Shown one piece after another: positions 12,301 to 26,433 of a DNA stretch of 64,000 bases. How positions within the stretch are numbered: the stretch's first letter is position 1; every line of letters begins with the position of its first letter. This DNA comes from Chrysomallon squamiferum. Lineage: Eukaryota > Mollusca > Gastropoda > Neomphalida > Peltospiridae. The stretch covers positions 26,773,946 through 26,837,945 of the forward strand of contig CM022665.1 of the NCBI GenBank assembly GCA_012295275.1, written 5' to 3'. The notes beneath the pieces were generated by a model. That model ran no database searches. It was not told where the DNA came from and saw nothing but the letters and a program-made list of their open reading frames with translations. Both the position numbers and the translations under genes were made by a program.

Positions 12301-15300
12301 GAAATGGAAAAGTACATTTATTGCTTAAAAACTACTGACCTGAAAAGTCTGAAAACAGCTAGGATGACAAAGGTAATTTCTGTCATGGGTACAATATCCT
12401 TTGTTAGTATATTCATGACTGACAACTGTATAAATTAAACTCTTTGTGGAGATTTGTTCTGTAATATATCTCAGAATCTGAAACCATTTTGTATTTTGAT
12501 AAAACGCAACTTCAAAATTTATGGTATGTGTATACCTATTAAAATGCCTTGTCAGCAATTTATCTAATTTGGGTAGAGGTTGGATTCTGAAATTATGTTC
12601 AGATATATGTTTATTTAGGTTTTATTTGTTTGTTTATTGTTGTTGTTTTATTTTTGTTTTTGTGTTTTTATAATTTTATTATTGTGACATTAAAACTCTT
12701 GGCATCTATTGGCTCCCTTCTGCTAAGGTCATTAAAGTTTATGATTTGTTTTGATTATTTAATTCTTTTATCTAATGAATTTATTTCAGTGGACAGATTA
12801 AAAAGCAAGTTTTCATTATCTTTTTCCAGTTCATTATTAACATGTTTTTGTTTTGTTTTTTGAAATAACACTTTCATTTGTTTCTGTTTTTCTATTTTTC
12901 CATACACATAACAAAAAAGAAAGAAAGCAAAAGAAAGAAAAATAAAAATAAAATCCATAAGCTTGTCCAAAAAAAATTAGTAGTTTTGAACCTGACCATA
13001 AAAATGTTAAAAAAAAATAAAAAATGATGATGATGATAATAAAAGAGAGAGAGAAAGAAAAGAGAGAAGATAAAGAAAACTATTGATATCCTGATATCTG
13101 ACTAAATTGACTAGCTTTAAGCCTAGTCAACTATAATTATTTTTGGTCACAGTCCAATGATTTTCATATTTAATTAAGATAAGTTTTCACTGAAATAAAT
13201 AGTGTGTAACATTTATTATATTATCTTTCTAATAGTTAAACACAGAATATGCTTTGTTGGTGTTTATGTTGAGTAGGTATAATCATCATCAACCTAGATC
13301 TACTTTGGCCATCACACACACATACACACTAAAATCTTCATGATCTAGCAGTATAAAAATATAATTTAAATATGTATTTTTGTTTGTTTGTTTGTTTTGT
13401 ATTTGTTTTTCTTAAGTAATTTCTACACTTCTTCTTTAATATTTATTTTTAAAATGCTGCTTCAGTTTTCTTGAAATAGGCAGGATTATCATACAAGTAA
13501 TCACCAAAGAGTAAATAATTTTTTTAAATGTTTTTTAAATTTTTTATTTCATGCATCTCTTTGGTTTATTAAAGACTTTATTTTCCTTGAAGTACTATTG
13601 CAGAAAATTTATAAAACATTTTTTTAGGAACAAGCTTTGTAGAGTAAATGTAAAATGTCACAAACGCTACAAACATCAATATACCTACACAGAAGCTATT
13701 CATCAAACGATACATCTTACATTAAAGAATTAACATTTCTTTTATCTGAAGAAAGATGAAGAAAAACAAAAAGGAAAACAAAAAAATAAAAATAAAGCAA
13801 ACACTGATCTCTGATGTTTATTATTATCTGGTTGTTGTTTTTTGTTGGTTGGTTGGTTGGTTTAAAAAAAATGTTTTTGTTACTAATTTTATTACTACAA
13901 CAAGTATGCATCATGTCATACTTCAAGTCATGCAGCTGTGTAAATTACGTTCTCATGTGTGAAGCTTGTCATCAAGAACAGATCACGAGAAAAAAGATCA
14001 TTCTACAATACAGCTGAAGTGTTTGTTCACATTTTTGTATTATTCATAGAGTTAATTTGTTTGAAGTCACACAAGGTAAGAAAAAAAACCCAAAAAAACA
14101 AAAAACCATTTATCTCAGTCCTAATTACTTCAGGTGTAAATGGCATCTTATGCAAGCTTGAACTTGTTTATTCCTTGTAAAAATAGTCATGGGTGGATCT
14201 AGCATATTGTCCTTTGACTGAGCAAGCTTTGATATTGTTAGGTTTGGAAAAATAAATTATTTGAAAATAGATCTCACTGCTTTTCTGTCACACCTTGAAT
14301 TTAACAGTATACCAGATAATTTTCATATCGCTTACAAGGACTTACTAGAAAATTCTAGCTGATAACAGATCAGCTATATATACATTGTGATTGTGACCAG
14401 CGAGCAGTAAATAATTAATGAGATTTCTTAAGTTACTGTATCATGAAAATAAAATACTATTGCAGGTTGAGTCCTTTTGTATGGAAGAGTGAATTCTTGG
14501 TGCAGTTAAGAAATGTTATAGGTTGCATCATTTGAAAAGTCTGTTAATGTTGTACTAAAAAATATCAGAATATATTTTTTGTGGTATTCTGTTTCTTTCA
14601 TCTCATACTTTTTTTCTTTTTTTTTAAATGACTGTATTCATTTGAATCAACATCCTGTTGCCTTGTTATTTATCAGATTGTAATAGTTTATCCAGCATCT
14701 TGAATTTTTATAGATTAGGAAACAAGTAAATGAAATTGGAGGCATATACTTCATTTAACCTTATGTAAACCTTATTTACTTTTCCATTACATGAGTCAGA
14801 GTTAATGTTCATTCTTTATATTACGATAGCTTGATATCAGTCGGAAGTCATAAAGTAGATAGGAGCAGACTTTAAATAGGATAATATTGTTGCAGAGCAT
14901 GAGATGTTTGTAACAAAGAACAAAATAACACATCAACAATAGTCACACTAACATTTTGTAAATTTGAATAGCAGATCTTTAATCTTTATATTTAAATTGT
15001 GAATAAATATTGCTTTTAATTATTTTATTTACTTGTGTTGTCAAAGTAAATAGATGTTGTTCAAGATTCCATAATAATTGTCTCAAATTATTTCATTAGA
15101 GATAATTCACTTATTTAATTGGATATTATTGAACGAATATATCACAGTTTAATCTTGCCTAGTCTTTAAAGGCCAGCTGTTAATTTACAAGCATATTTCT
15201 ATAAAGATTCTTAAAATATCCATACTTCATTATTTTTTATGATAAAAATTAACAGGATTTTAGGAACTAATAAATCATTTATTTTCAGAATTTAAATATT

Positions 15301-15336
15301 AATTTATTAATTGATAAACATGTTAGTTTTAATACC

Positions 15337-15369
<33 letters not shown>

Positions 15370-18294
15370 GAGGGGGTTCATTTGTTGAAAAATTACCCAA
15401 TTTAGTGGGCTTATTATTTTTTTTCATTTGCTGTTATAAACTAGAAGGCCATAAAATATTTTGGGTAAAGCTGTAGAAGACATGAAAAATGATAGAAACT
15501 GTCTTGTTTGTATTGTGTTAAAAAATCAGCTTTGTGTTTAGTAATGTGAATGTTTGTTATTATGTAGAAGATGATGATGATTCTGACATTGAAACCGAGG
15601 AGGACCTTCTGGGCAAACGACTAGAACAGCTCTACCCAAAAGCTCTGGAAGGATTCATCTTCATCCTGTCTAAGGATGCTGATATCATCTACCTATCTGA
15701 GAACGTTGTCAAATACCTTGGAATCCCACAGGTTAGTACACAAAAGCTGAATTTTTTATATGAGATTTATTGGCATGTTACTGTAGGCTATTTATTATGT
15801 GTAATCAGTAATATGCAATTTCAGTTGTGAGACCATCTAAAGGTGCTGTGATTGTTAAACATTTTTTGTATTATTCTTGAATTTTTCTTCTTGTAATCTC
15901 ATCAGTTACTTGTTAAACAGCTATTCAGTGGTTGAGTGTCATTTTTTTTTCTTCTCCTTATCATTTTCTGAGTAGTAAGGAGTATGTTTATATCATAGAC
16001 ATTTCTGTTTTATATCTCTTTAATACCTCCAGCTAATACTTTTTTTCTTCTTTTTTTTCATTCTTAAAAACAGATTGAACTAATGGGACAAAGCCTTTAT
16101 GAATTCTCTCACCCTTGCGACCATGAAGAAATTCGTGACATGCTTTCGGTACGTGCAAGCACACATAAGTCAAAAGGCACTGAAGAAAAGGTTTTCTTCA
16201 TCAGACTTAAGTGCACACTTACAAGCAAGGGACGCAATGTCAATCTTAAATCAGCAACATACAAGGTAAGATATATAAATATCTGAGGATCTTTAACACT
16301 AAAGTTTGATATATTTTTTAAAAATATATCTGAAATGGCTGTTTTAGTTATTTCCTTGATGGTAGGTTTTGAAATGTAAAAAAACCCCAAAAGCCCAGCT
16401 AAACAACAGTTTAATGGCAGTCTTAAATCAACAGTATACAATATATGTATAAGACTTTTAAAAAATTATATCTGAAATAGACATATTGGACGGTTCCTGT
16501 GATAAGCTTCACTAATGATGATGGGTTTTAATGAGGGTTTTTTATTAATAGCTTTTACAGATTATTAATATCACTAGTTGACTGATTTGTACAGTTTTTA
16601 TACAGTTTATAACAATCTAATTTTCCATTGATCTTTGCTGCAAAGGAATGAATAGTGTTCTTGTGAGAGAATGATAGTTGTTCCTTTTTTTAGAAATTTA
16701 ATTTTTTTTTTTAATTAAGTTTTATTAAATCAGAATTAACAACACATTTAAATTTCTGTTTTAACTGAACTTGATTCAAATCCACCCCTACCCCAAATTT
16801 ATTTTTGTTAAAATAAAAAGTGCATGTAAAGATTTCAGAGTTAATTACCCTTTGTTTTCAGATATCATAGGCTTAGAAGGTAATGCTACAATAATGAATC
16901 CCTGAATCACTGTAGAATATATAACCTTTAGATAATGCAGATACTTTGAAACAGACTACTTAATAAATCCATACCATCATCTTAAGTAATTTATCTCAAA
17001 TCGATTTTCAAGTTCTAAGAGCATTGGTTTAATTGTAACTAAATTTTTTTTTAAAGACATCCTAATGCATCATTTGCAATACCTATTTCTTTCATTTTTT
17101 TATTTTTATTTTTTACTTTTTTATTTTTTTTTGATGCTTCATAAAAGTTGAGCAGTTTGAAAAATTATTTTCTCAGGTATAAATCTCAAGCTTCAATTAT
17201 TTAATGATCATGGTATTTCAAAATAAGTGTTGTTTGTGTTCTCAAATACTATTAAAGATCTTTATTAATTTTTTTTAAATTAAAACTATATTCCAGCCTT
17301 TGCCCTACAGGCAGTTTAATAAAATTTATATACAAACTGTAACATGTATCAACACAAGATTTTTTGGTCTAATTATTAAGAATAGCCTTTTTGGTTGGCA
17401 GCTCTGGATTTCTTCAGTTTTGTCAATATTATACAAAAACCACATGCTTTGTAACTAACACAAATACATTAGCAAAGACAAACACACATACATAAACTGT
17501 AAATTCCAGTCCAACTGTACTGTGTGAACTTGATGAAAGTTCAAACTTTTTTGTAATCTTGACTGACTGTGATAAATGTTAAAAAATAGATGAGGTGAGC
17601 TAACCTTGATTTTTGGTTTCACAACCTCTGCAGCAAGGTTAGACATTTCACGTACATCTGCATGCTGCAGGGTTTGACAAGTGGTACATTACACCACCAT
17701 GTGGATGATAGAGCCAGGGTTCCCATCACATATATCCACACATTATCAGCAACACGGCCACTAGTTCTTCTCTTATTATCACTGACATCTGATTTACACA
17801 GCCAGATGTAAGAATCTGCAATACAACACTGTGTTTGTTCATAACACTTCCTTACATTTACTATCTAATGATGTCAGAAAGAAAAAGAAATCGATAACAA
17901 ATAAAATATGACTCATAATTTATTTTTAAAACATTATTTTTTTTTTAGTTCCTGAATCACATTTTTTCTCAGATTCTCTATGAGGACATTGTGAATTTTG
18001 TTATGTAAAATGTTAGTTCATTCTTATCTTTAAATCTTACAGTTTTTACAATGATTTATGTATGCATATAAAGATAAATGAGTTTGCATTTTGAAATTTA
18101 TGCATTAAACAGAATAAGAAGTATTGTTCATCTGACATTTATCATTATTTATGTCAAATAATTTCTAATTGGTAGCATCCTACTAATAGGGTCTATTTAA
18201 GAATATTTCAGGTCTTGTTGGTAGGAATAGCCCAGTGTTTTAATGTTACCTAGATAGTTGTACCTGAATCTTGGTCATAAATATATGTATGTGT

Positions 18295-18337
<43 letters not shown>

Positions 18338-19270
18338 CTTACATCATACAGACACAATCTGTTACAAGTGATAGATAATCATCCATTAGTTATTGTGGGT
18401 TTTTATTTATGACTAATAAAGCAATGATGTTCATCAAAGGATGTTAAGTTATTGAAATCTGTTTGATATTTTCTTCTACAAAAACCACATTGTTTTGAAA
18501 AACTTCTATCTGATATATAATGCAATTACATCACATATAAAGAGTTTTATAGCTTGTTTTATTGTGTGTGTGTGTGTGTGTGTGTACATATATGCATCTT
18601 TATACCTATTTGAATGAGAACATGTTTTTGTACAAATGACATCAAATTTAAAGAGATTTATATTTTTAATTTGTATATTTATAAATTCTTGTGTAAATGT
18701 CTGTTTACTTATTTATTTGTGTGTATGTGAACATATTTTTTGTATTTTTATAATGCGTTATTGTCCATGGATGCCTTGTACAAAATTGTAATTATTATAA
18801 CTTCTTCATTTCAAGGTGGTGAAATGTACAGGACACCTGGTAACAGAACAGAAAGGAGGCAAAAGAATGGATGGCCTTGACTTGTGGCCATATCTGTTGT
18901 CAGTGGGTGAACCAATCCCACATCCATCCAATATTGAGGTGCCTCTGGACAGCCATACCTTCCTTAGCAAGCACAACATGGACATGTCCTTCACATATTG
19001 TGATGAAAGGTAATAGTGATGTGTATCACCTACATTTAATCCAGTAGAACAGACAATATAATACACATACTGACCACAAGCATCACTTAAAATTTAAAAC
19101 AGATTATTTCCAACAGGACATTATTTGAAATACTGAATTAGTGTTATAAGATAAGGTAGCATTTAATTAATATTTAACTATTAAAAATAAATAGCAAAAT
19201 ATGTCAGTGTTAAAAAAAAAAATCTTGTTTCTTAACAAACCACCTGGTATTGACAGTTACTTAAAAAAAT

Positions 19271-19309
<39 letters not shown>

Positions 19310-22300
19310 ATATATTTTACTGTATCATGAAGTTCAAAGTATACAATATATTGAGATAAAAGAACAATACTGGAAGTAAAAAAAAAAAAAAAAAAAAAAT
19401 TATCTTTAACCTGAAAATGAACTTTGTACAACTCAAGTAAGAGGAGCTTAGCTAATTTTTGTTATCCATTTTCAACAGAGAAAGATAGGGTTTCAGCTTA
19501 AATGTCATCATAGAAGTATAGGAATTCTGCAAATACAGTATCATATTCCCCTCTAGCATGTGACAAATAAAATTCTTAGCCTAGACAAAATTTGCAGAGA
19601 AAGTGTATTAGTCTTGAAATTGCTTCACATAATCTGTGACACACTGGGGGGAGGGGCGTAATTGTGTGTTAAAAGTGCAATCAGTGATGTTTAGTAAGAC
19701 TTTTTTAAAAAGAAGAAATGATTAAATTTAAACAAACAAACAAAAAAGAACAAAAAAAAAAAACCTCACCTGTTTTTGTTAATCAGAAAATATTTCTTAT
19801 TACCAGTAAATAAGGTGGTTCAGATGAACTAAAGGGAGTAACTTCCCTTTTTCCCATTTAGTAATGATGTTGGGGTTGTTTTTTATTAAATATTTTCAAA
19901 ACATATTTGTTGTTGATCTTCTCTGGATACCACAAACCCTTTAATGATTTTCTTTTCTGATGCTCTACATTCATAATAAATCTGCAGTTTTAAAAATTAT
20001 CTCTTTCAGCAAATACCCTTTTTTTTTTTCTCTTTTTTGGTGAAATACTCTTCATATGATTTAATGTCAAACATTATTAGAATATATTTGATTATTATAT
20101 TGATACACTAAAAGAATGAATTAGGATTAAAACAGATTTCAACGATTTATGATAACAACAACAGTTTAAACCTAATTATAGGTTGATTGTTTTTTTTGCT
20201 TATCTTAATGATACAAGATAATTATTAATCAATAGTGATATCATGAATTAGAAGTTTTTTCTGTTTTCTTTATGTTCACAGTGACATTTTAGAATTATTA
20301 ATTATATATGATTTAAATTAATTTGAAAATTTAAGTTGGAAAATCAATAATTAGATTATGTGGAAATATTTATTATGATAATGCTATGTCTCAGATATTA
20401 CATTGCAGTGTTGAATTTAAATTCAGTTTTTGTAATCATCATTTGCAGTTTCTCATTACCTTGAACTACAGTCAAAGCCTGTTAAAAATTTGTTAATAAA
20501 TCATCAACATACTGATTTACTGACAATTTTTTTATTTATAGCAATCCTTTTTAAACAAATCAGTACACACACACACAGAGATAACTCAAGCATTTATTTG
20601 TCAAAGACATAGAGCTGTTGAGCTGAAGGTCTGGTCACAGTTTAACTCCTATATAAGTTAGTAATAATGAGTAATAATGACCTTTGAATAACCAAATATC
20701 GATATGTTGAAAACCTGTATTTACTCAAATTAGTTTATGGTCCCTGACTACAGATCTAATAGAAATTAATCTTTGAAAACCTTTGGAATGGTCCAGCTAT
20801 TGTTTCTCTTGGTAAATACAGAACAATGGGTTGTTAAGTGGGAACAAAATATACATGCCTCCATCTGTTTTTACAGTGTCTTTACATAATACATAACTGC
20901 AGACAGACTTCAAGAACTTTTGTACTTAAGTGATAAAGTTCACCGATTGATGTTTGTTTTGCTTACAAACAAGAGTATTGTGTCAAATACACAGTCTGCT
21001 ATTTAAATATCCATTAGTATTTACACAACGAGTTTGTGTGGCATGAAAGACGATTTATTTAAGAAACCATGCAAACAGTTTTTCATTAGTAACTTTTTGG
21101 GATACTGATATTCTGAACTGATGATTTTTAATGTTTGTTAATTGTCATATACATGGCAGAAATAATACATATAACTAGATGTATCAGTTACTAACCAAAT
21201 TGTAGTGTCTTTTTTTGTAGAATGTTTGCAATTTAAAATGGTTTTATCATGTATGTGTATGTAATTTTAAATATTTGTACTGTACATCTAGTGTTATTAA
21301 AACATCTGTATGGACTGATTATGTTCTGTCAAGTTTAGAAATCTGAAAATACATGAAGTTGATATTTATTTCCATCTATAGGATTTACTTTATGTTTTTG
21401 GTAATGTATGTACATGCATTCAGGGAGTGCACTTTACAGTCACCTGATGGCCCATGGTGGGTCAAAGTAGCATCAGGAAAGACAAAAATTAATCACACAT
21501 TGCCCATCTCGTATTATGTATCAAAATGCAAATAACTAATGTTTTTAAGACACTGGGAACTTATTTTTTATTCATTGTTTTTTATTGGCTCCTATTATTA
21601 TTTATGCAACTGAATCCATATAGGACATAATAACGACCACTTCCCTAGTCTATCAGACAGTCTAAAAGTATTCAGAAAAACTCAGCCATGTAAACTTTTT
21701 CATAGGTTCAGTCATGATACCTCTGCCCTATCTGTCTTAGGCACCTGAGGCTTTTTGAAATTACATTATGTTGAAATGTTTTCATTTCTTAAAGAATATG
21801 AGAAGGCTACAGTACCAGACACCCAATCATCACTGCAACTGTAGTCAACAAAAAATATATATGTGTGAGTGTTGTGTGAAATTCAAATTAACTGAACTCT
21901 TGATAGGTGACCTATCAACAAACAAGTTGTTGTTCATCTTTTTGCATGTGCCTGCATCCTGTGAACAAGTGTAGCTTACATGTAATGCCATTAAGGTGGA
22001 ATATGTTATTGGTCACTACATCTTTTTGATCATAAAAGCACTTTATTCATTCCAAGCCTTGGTAAAACATCCAGATGTTTGACTGGATGGACCCCTTGAC
22101 TACATCATAATTTATTTACAACAGTTTTTATTAAAACTAAAACAGTTCTGTTTCCTTCTGTTGTGTTGTTATTACAGTTTTTAATATGTTATAACATGTT
22201 TTTAAAGAGCAATTTAATTTAAAAAATAAATTAATTAATGAGCCATTAAAAAGTTCTACAGGCAAGTCAGAGTGTTGTTGTGAATGGCCCGATTGGCAAG

Positions 22301-25300
22301 TCAAAAACAAATCCCAAATGCATACCCTGTGCATGTATTGTTTGTTTTTGGTATTTTATATGCCTTTTATTTATTTTGTTATTTACTCAGTTTACAACAT
22401 ACGACACATACAGTACTCGTCCATTGTAACCACAGCAAATATAAAAAATTCTAATACTTGAGCACCCTGAAACTCAATCTGTGTTTTCTGACCCCTGATA
22501 CATTATTAAATGTGCACAATAGTCACTGAAATTTAATTTTGTACCAAATATAGAGAGTGAAATAAAGCAGTGTGTGAAACATGCATAGCAGTTACCTAAT
22601 AAAATGTTCATTGATACAGTATATATTGATCAACAAATATATTTATCTTGGACTTTATTAATGTGATATTTTTCTTTCAGAATTGAGGATCTGATTGGCT
22701 ACAACAGTGAAGAACTGATTGATAAATCATTGTACAATTACCATCATGCTCTGGACAATGAGATTGTTGAGAAGGCTTACAAGGACTGTAAGTGGACAAG
22801 ATGTTTCTTGTTTATTGATTGGTTGTACAAAAGTGTCTTTCGTGCTTTTAAAAATAGTCCTAAGATTTATGTTTATAAAATAGTCTTAAGATTTATGTCA
22901 TGTAATACTTTTATTATTATTCTTCTTCAGTGGCTGTTTTGTTAATGCAAAGGTGTATATTTATGTGACAGGTTCAGTTTTCTAACAGCAGTAGTAATTT
23001 ATATTCTTACATTTTATTTTATTATTATTATTATTATTGTTATTGTTATTGTTATTGTTATTGTTATTGTTATTATTATATTTTTAAACAGCTTTTAAAA
23101 ATTAAAATTTGTTTTTTGTCAGCTTCATTAATAATTTATTTTTGAAGCTGTATTTTGTGTATCTGTTTTTATCTGAATTACACAAAGCAAGAAAGACTTC
23201 AGAATTGTTCCCCTTTGTTCACTGGAATTATTATTATTATTTTCTTTTTATACATAATTCTGTTATCAGCTGTATGTGATTGCTTACAAATCTGAAGTGA
23301 ACAAAAGTCAGTTAAACACTTTGAATAGATTTTTTTTGTGTTGATTACATTATTTGTAGGGAAATTCAAAACTGCAGTTTGAAAAACAAAACCAAAATCC
23401 AGTAAAAAAACCCTGTATACTTTGGAATGTTGTTTATATCTTTGTTTAAGCACTGATATCAGATTCTGTTTGAAAAATTTGTACATGTCATTTTATTTAC
23501 TCACTTTTTTATAAAAAGAATGTTAATAATATTTGTGCTATTTTCAAAAATTATTTTATAATGTATTCTTATTATTAAATGTTGAAGGGAGGTAAGCAGC
23601 ACAGTGGATTGACTTAACAAATCTTAATGCTGATTTATGTGAATCTGTATTTGTTTTTAATAAAAAGAAATAAAAACAAAATTCAGAAAAATCTTTTCCT
23701 AATAGGAATAATTACAAAAATTAAAAATATATTTGAAATGAGTAATGTATATTTAATGAAAATATTGTTAAAGATTTTACCGAATTGATCCTGCGCAAAT
23801 GAAAGATAATTTGGTTGTATGTGTGTCAACGCTGCATATATATTTAATAAATTGTTTTATTATTCAGTGTTTTCCAAAGGACAAACAATGACAGGACAAT
23901 ACCGCTTCCTGGCTAAGGGAGGAGGCTATGTGTGGGTAATCACGCAAGGGACAATCATCTACAACAGCCGCACTCAGAAACCCCAGTGGGTGGTCTGTGT
24001 CCATTACATCATGAGGTATGTGTCACTTTCAGTTATATTTTATTTCATTTAGGTAAAGAAAATCCATCTATCTTTATAGCTTTTTAACTTACTGAAATAC
24101 TGCAATTTCCATATCATTAAACAAAATTTTTTCAACAGAATTTTTCTGTAACAGAATTGATATACTTATTACGAAACTATAGATTCATTAATAATTAGTA
24201 CACAGCAAATGTTTGATGGTTGTTCTCTTAAACAATTAATAATAATAAAATAAAAACACAAAAAAACAATCATCATCATTTCAAAATATAAGATTCAAAA
24301 TTAATGTTGTATTAATTCTTTTGAAAATCGATTTTACACAATATTTGTTTTAATTAGAACTAAAATTTCAACCTCGATTGGCTTTACTTTAAAATGATGT
24401 AAACTTATTTCCTGAAATTGGATTTTAAACGTTTGTTTTCAGGATCTGTTAGGGAACTGAAAACTTAATTTACATTAATGTTTTATAGACAACACAAAAT
24501 ATTCTTTATATATATGTATATATATATTTTAAATATTAAAATGAAAATAATTTGTTCCTTACTTCAGTGCTGTTGAAGACCGAGATACAATATTGTCTGA
24601 AGTACAGCTTCCAACACCTAAAGAACTACTGCCATTCAATGTAGAGTTGGTCACTGACAAGGTTTTTGCACCAAAACCAAAAGACATGGACCAGGGATTC
24701 TACCTTCCACCAGACCTCAAAAACTCTGTCACCTGTAAGTTGAAAGTACTGGAACAAGAAATGTCATTAAAATAATTTAATTTTTTGTTCATCTGTTTTT
24801 TAGTTTATTAATTGTTTTTTTAATTTTGTTGGTTTTTTTGTTTTTAATTTAATCAAAAAGAAATTAGAAATGTATTTTAATAGAAAAGCCCATTATTTTG
24901 AGAAATAATTGTTAATTCAATTAATTTTTTTTTTTTTTTGTTATTTTAAAAATCATATATGTTTTTAATATTTAATTTTATTCTTAATAAAGTAATGTGA
25001 ACACGACTTAATTTCAGACATATCTTTGATTATTATTATATTTTGATGTATAATTTATTTATTTAAAAAATAATTAAGAAAGTCACTGGTAGCTTAGATG
25101 TTACTCTTAGATGGGTATAATAATTTTTGTACATGTGTTTCTTTGTTTAATTTTCAGTGGTGGAAGAACCAGAAGATCTGAACTACCTGGCACCAAATGC
25201 TGGCGAGGGATGTGTACCACTTGCCTTCCCTACTTTGGAGCAAGGTGAGTACTTTTACATTTTGTTCATATTATTTTACTTGACGTATATATTTATGCAT

Positions 25301-26402
25301 AAGTTTGTGTGTGTTCATTTGTTATTAATAGACATAAAAATGTGTATATTACATAGAAATCTTCCTGAGTATTAGAATTAAGTGTTTTCATTCCTTTAAT
25401 GCCTTTTTTCTCTCTTCATATTTTATAGTTTTGATGCTGGGACAAAAGAAGAAGAAAATCATCTCTCCCACTGCAATGAAAGAAGAACCTGGCATCAACA
25501 TACGCACTGTGTGTCGACAGAAGGAAACCATTTCCAGCACAGCTACAACACCAGAGCCTGAACCTCCAAGGGTATATAAGACAGAATTATTAAAACACAA
25601 TATTAAACTATTTCTAGAATGCATTCAGAGACGATGCCAACAATTAAATAGTGAAGTGAACCTCAAAATAATTTTTGTATACTGCAAAATGATATTTTGT
25701 TTATTTATTTTGATAGTTTAATACATTAATGGAATTCTTGATAATTTACTGTGGTTATTAAATTATTCTGTTTTATTTTATTGTTTTATCTGTAACAGAT
25801 TCAGAGTCCAAAGGATTACACAACTACAGCTAACCTGGTTGATGTGAACAACATGGATAAATTTTTCTCTAGCATTGATCCAAGTGCAAAAGCTGAAGCA
25901 GAGGCAGCTGAGGTAAAATTTTGTTTACATTTTGTTGTTGTTGGTTTATTTACTTCATTTCATTTACTGTAAACTCTTGTACCCAATAGTATATTGCTAA
26001 ATAGGTATTAATAAATTAACTTTTATATGTATTTTTTTAATTATTTTTAATATTACTTTTTTTTAATATATTTTTTAAATTTTGTGTTTCTGATTTTCTG
26101 TTTCATTTCTTTGTTTATATATATAAATTGAATTCAGTTTTATATTAAAATAAATGAAAATGAAAAAAATAATAATAAAAAATATATTTATAGAAAATTG
26201 ACATGAGCATGAGAGCTCCTTTCATACCAATGACAGCTGATGAAGATTTATGTCTCATGCCAACAACTGAGACTCTGTACTCAATGAACCCTGATTTTGA
26301 TCCTGGGTAAGTAATTTCATCCTTAATCCATTGTCCAGTAGGATTAGCCTTATGTAAAACTAGGCTATAATATTATATGTAGAAGTAAAACTGTATGGAT
26401 GG

Positions 26403-26433
<31 letters not shown>

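Larger units (their letters stand above)
4417..15567 (+). other. HIF1A: HIF-alpha intron, about 11.2 kb
   Basis: The flanking exons join in phase (G + AA = Glu), so no coding exon is required here. The intron holds many simple repeats: T run 6518..6551, GT tract 7007..7090, CA/TA tract 8012..8050, CAG/CAA tract 9025..9076, TTA tract 9306..9354, TA/CA tract 11212..11246 and T run 15339..15368. The open frame at 6695..6994 is the longest less-repetitive one, but it matches nothing I know. No transposon domain was recognised. Confidence 0.8.
16266..18815 (+). other. HIF1A: HIF-alpha intron, about 2.55 kb
   Basis: A phase-0 intron. A less AT-rich island at about 17600..17830 has no recognised coding potential or known repeat match. 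CA and GT microsatellites lie at 18295..18335 and 18563..18586. The acceptor is CTTCATTTCAAG. Confidence 0.85.
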
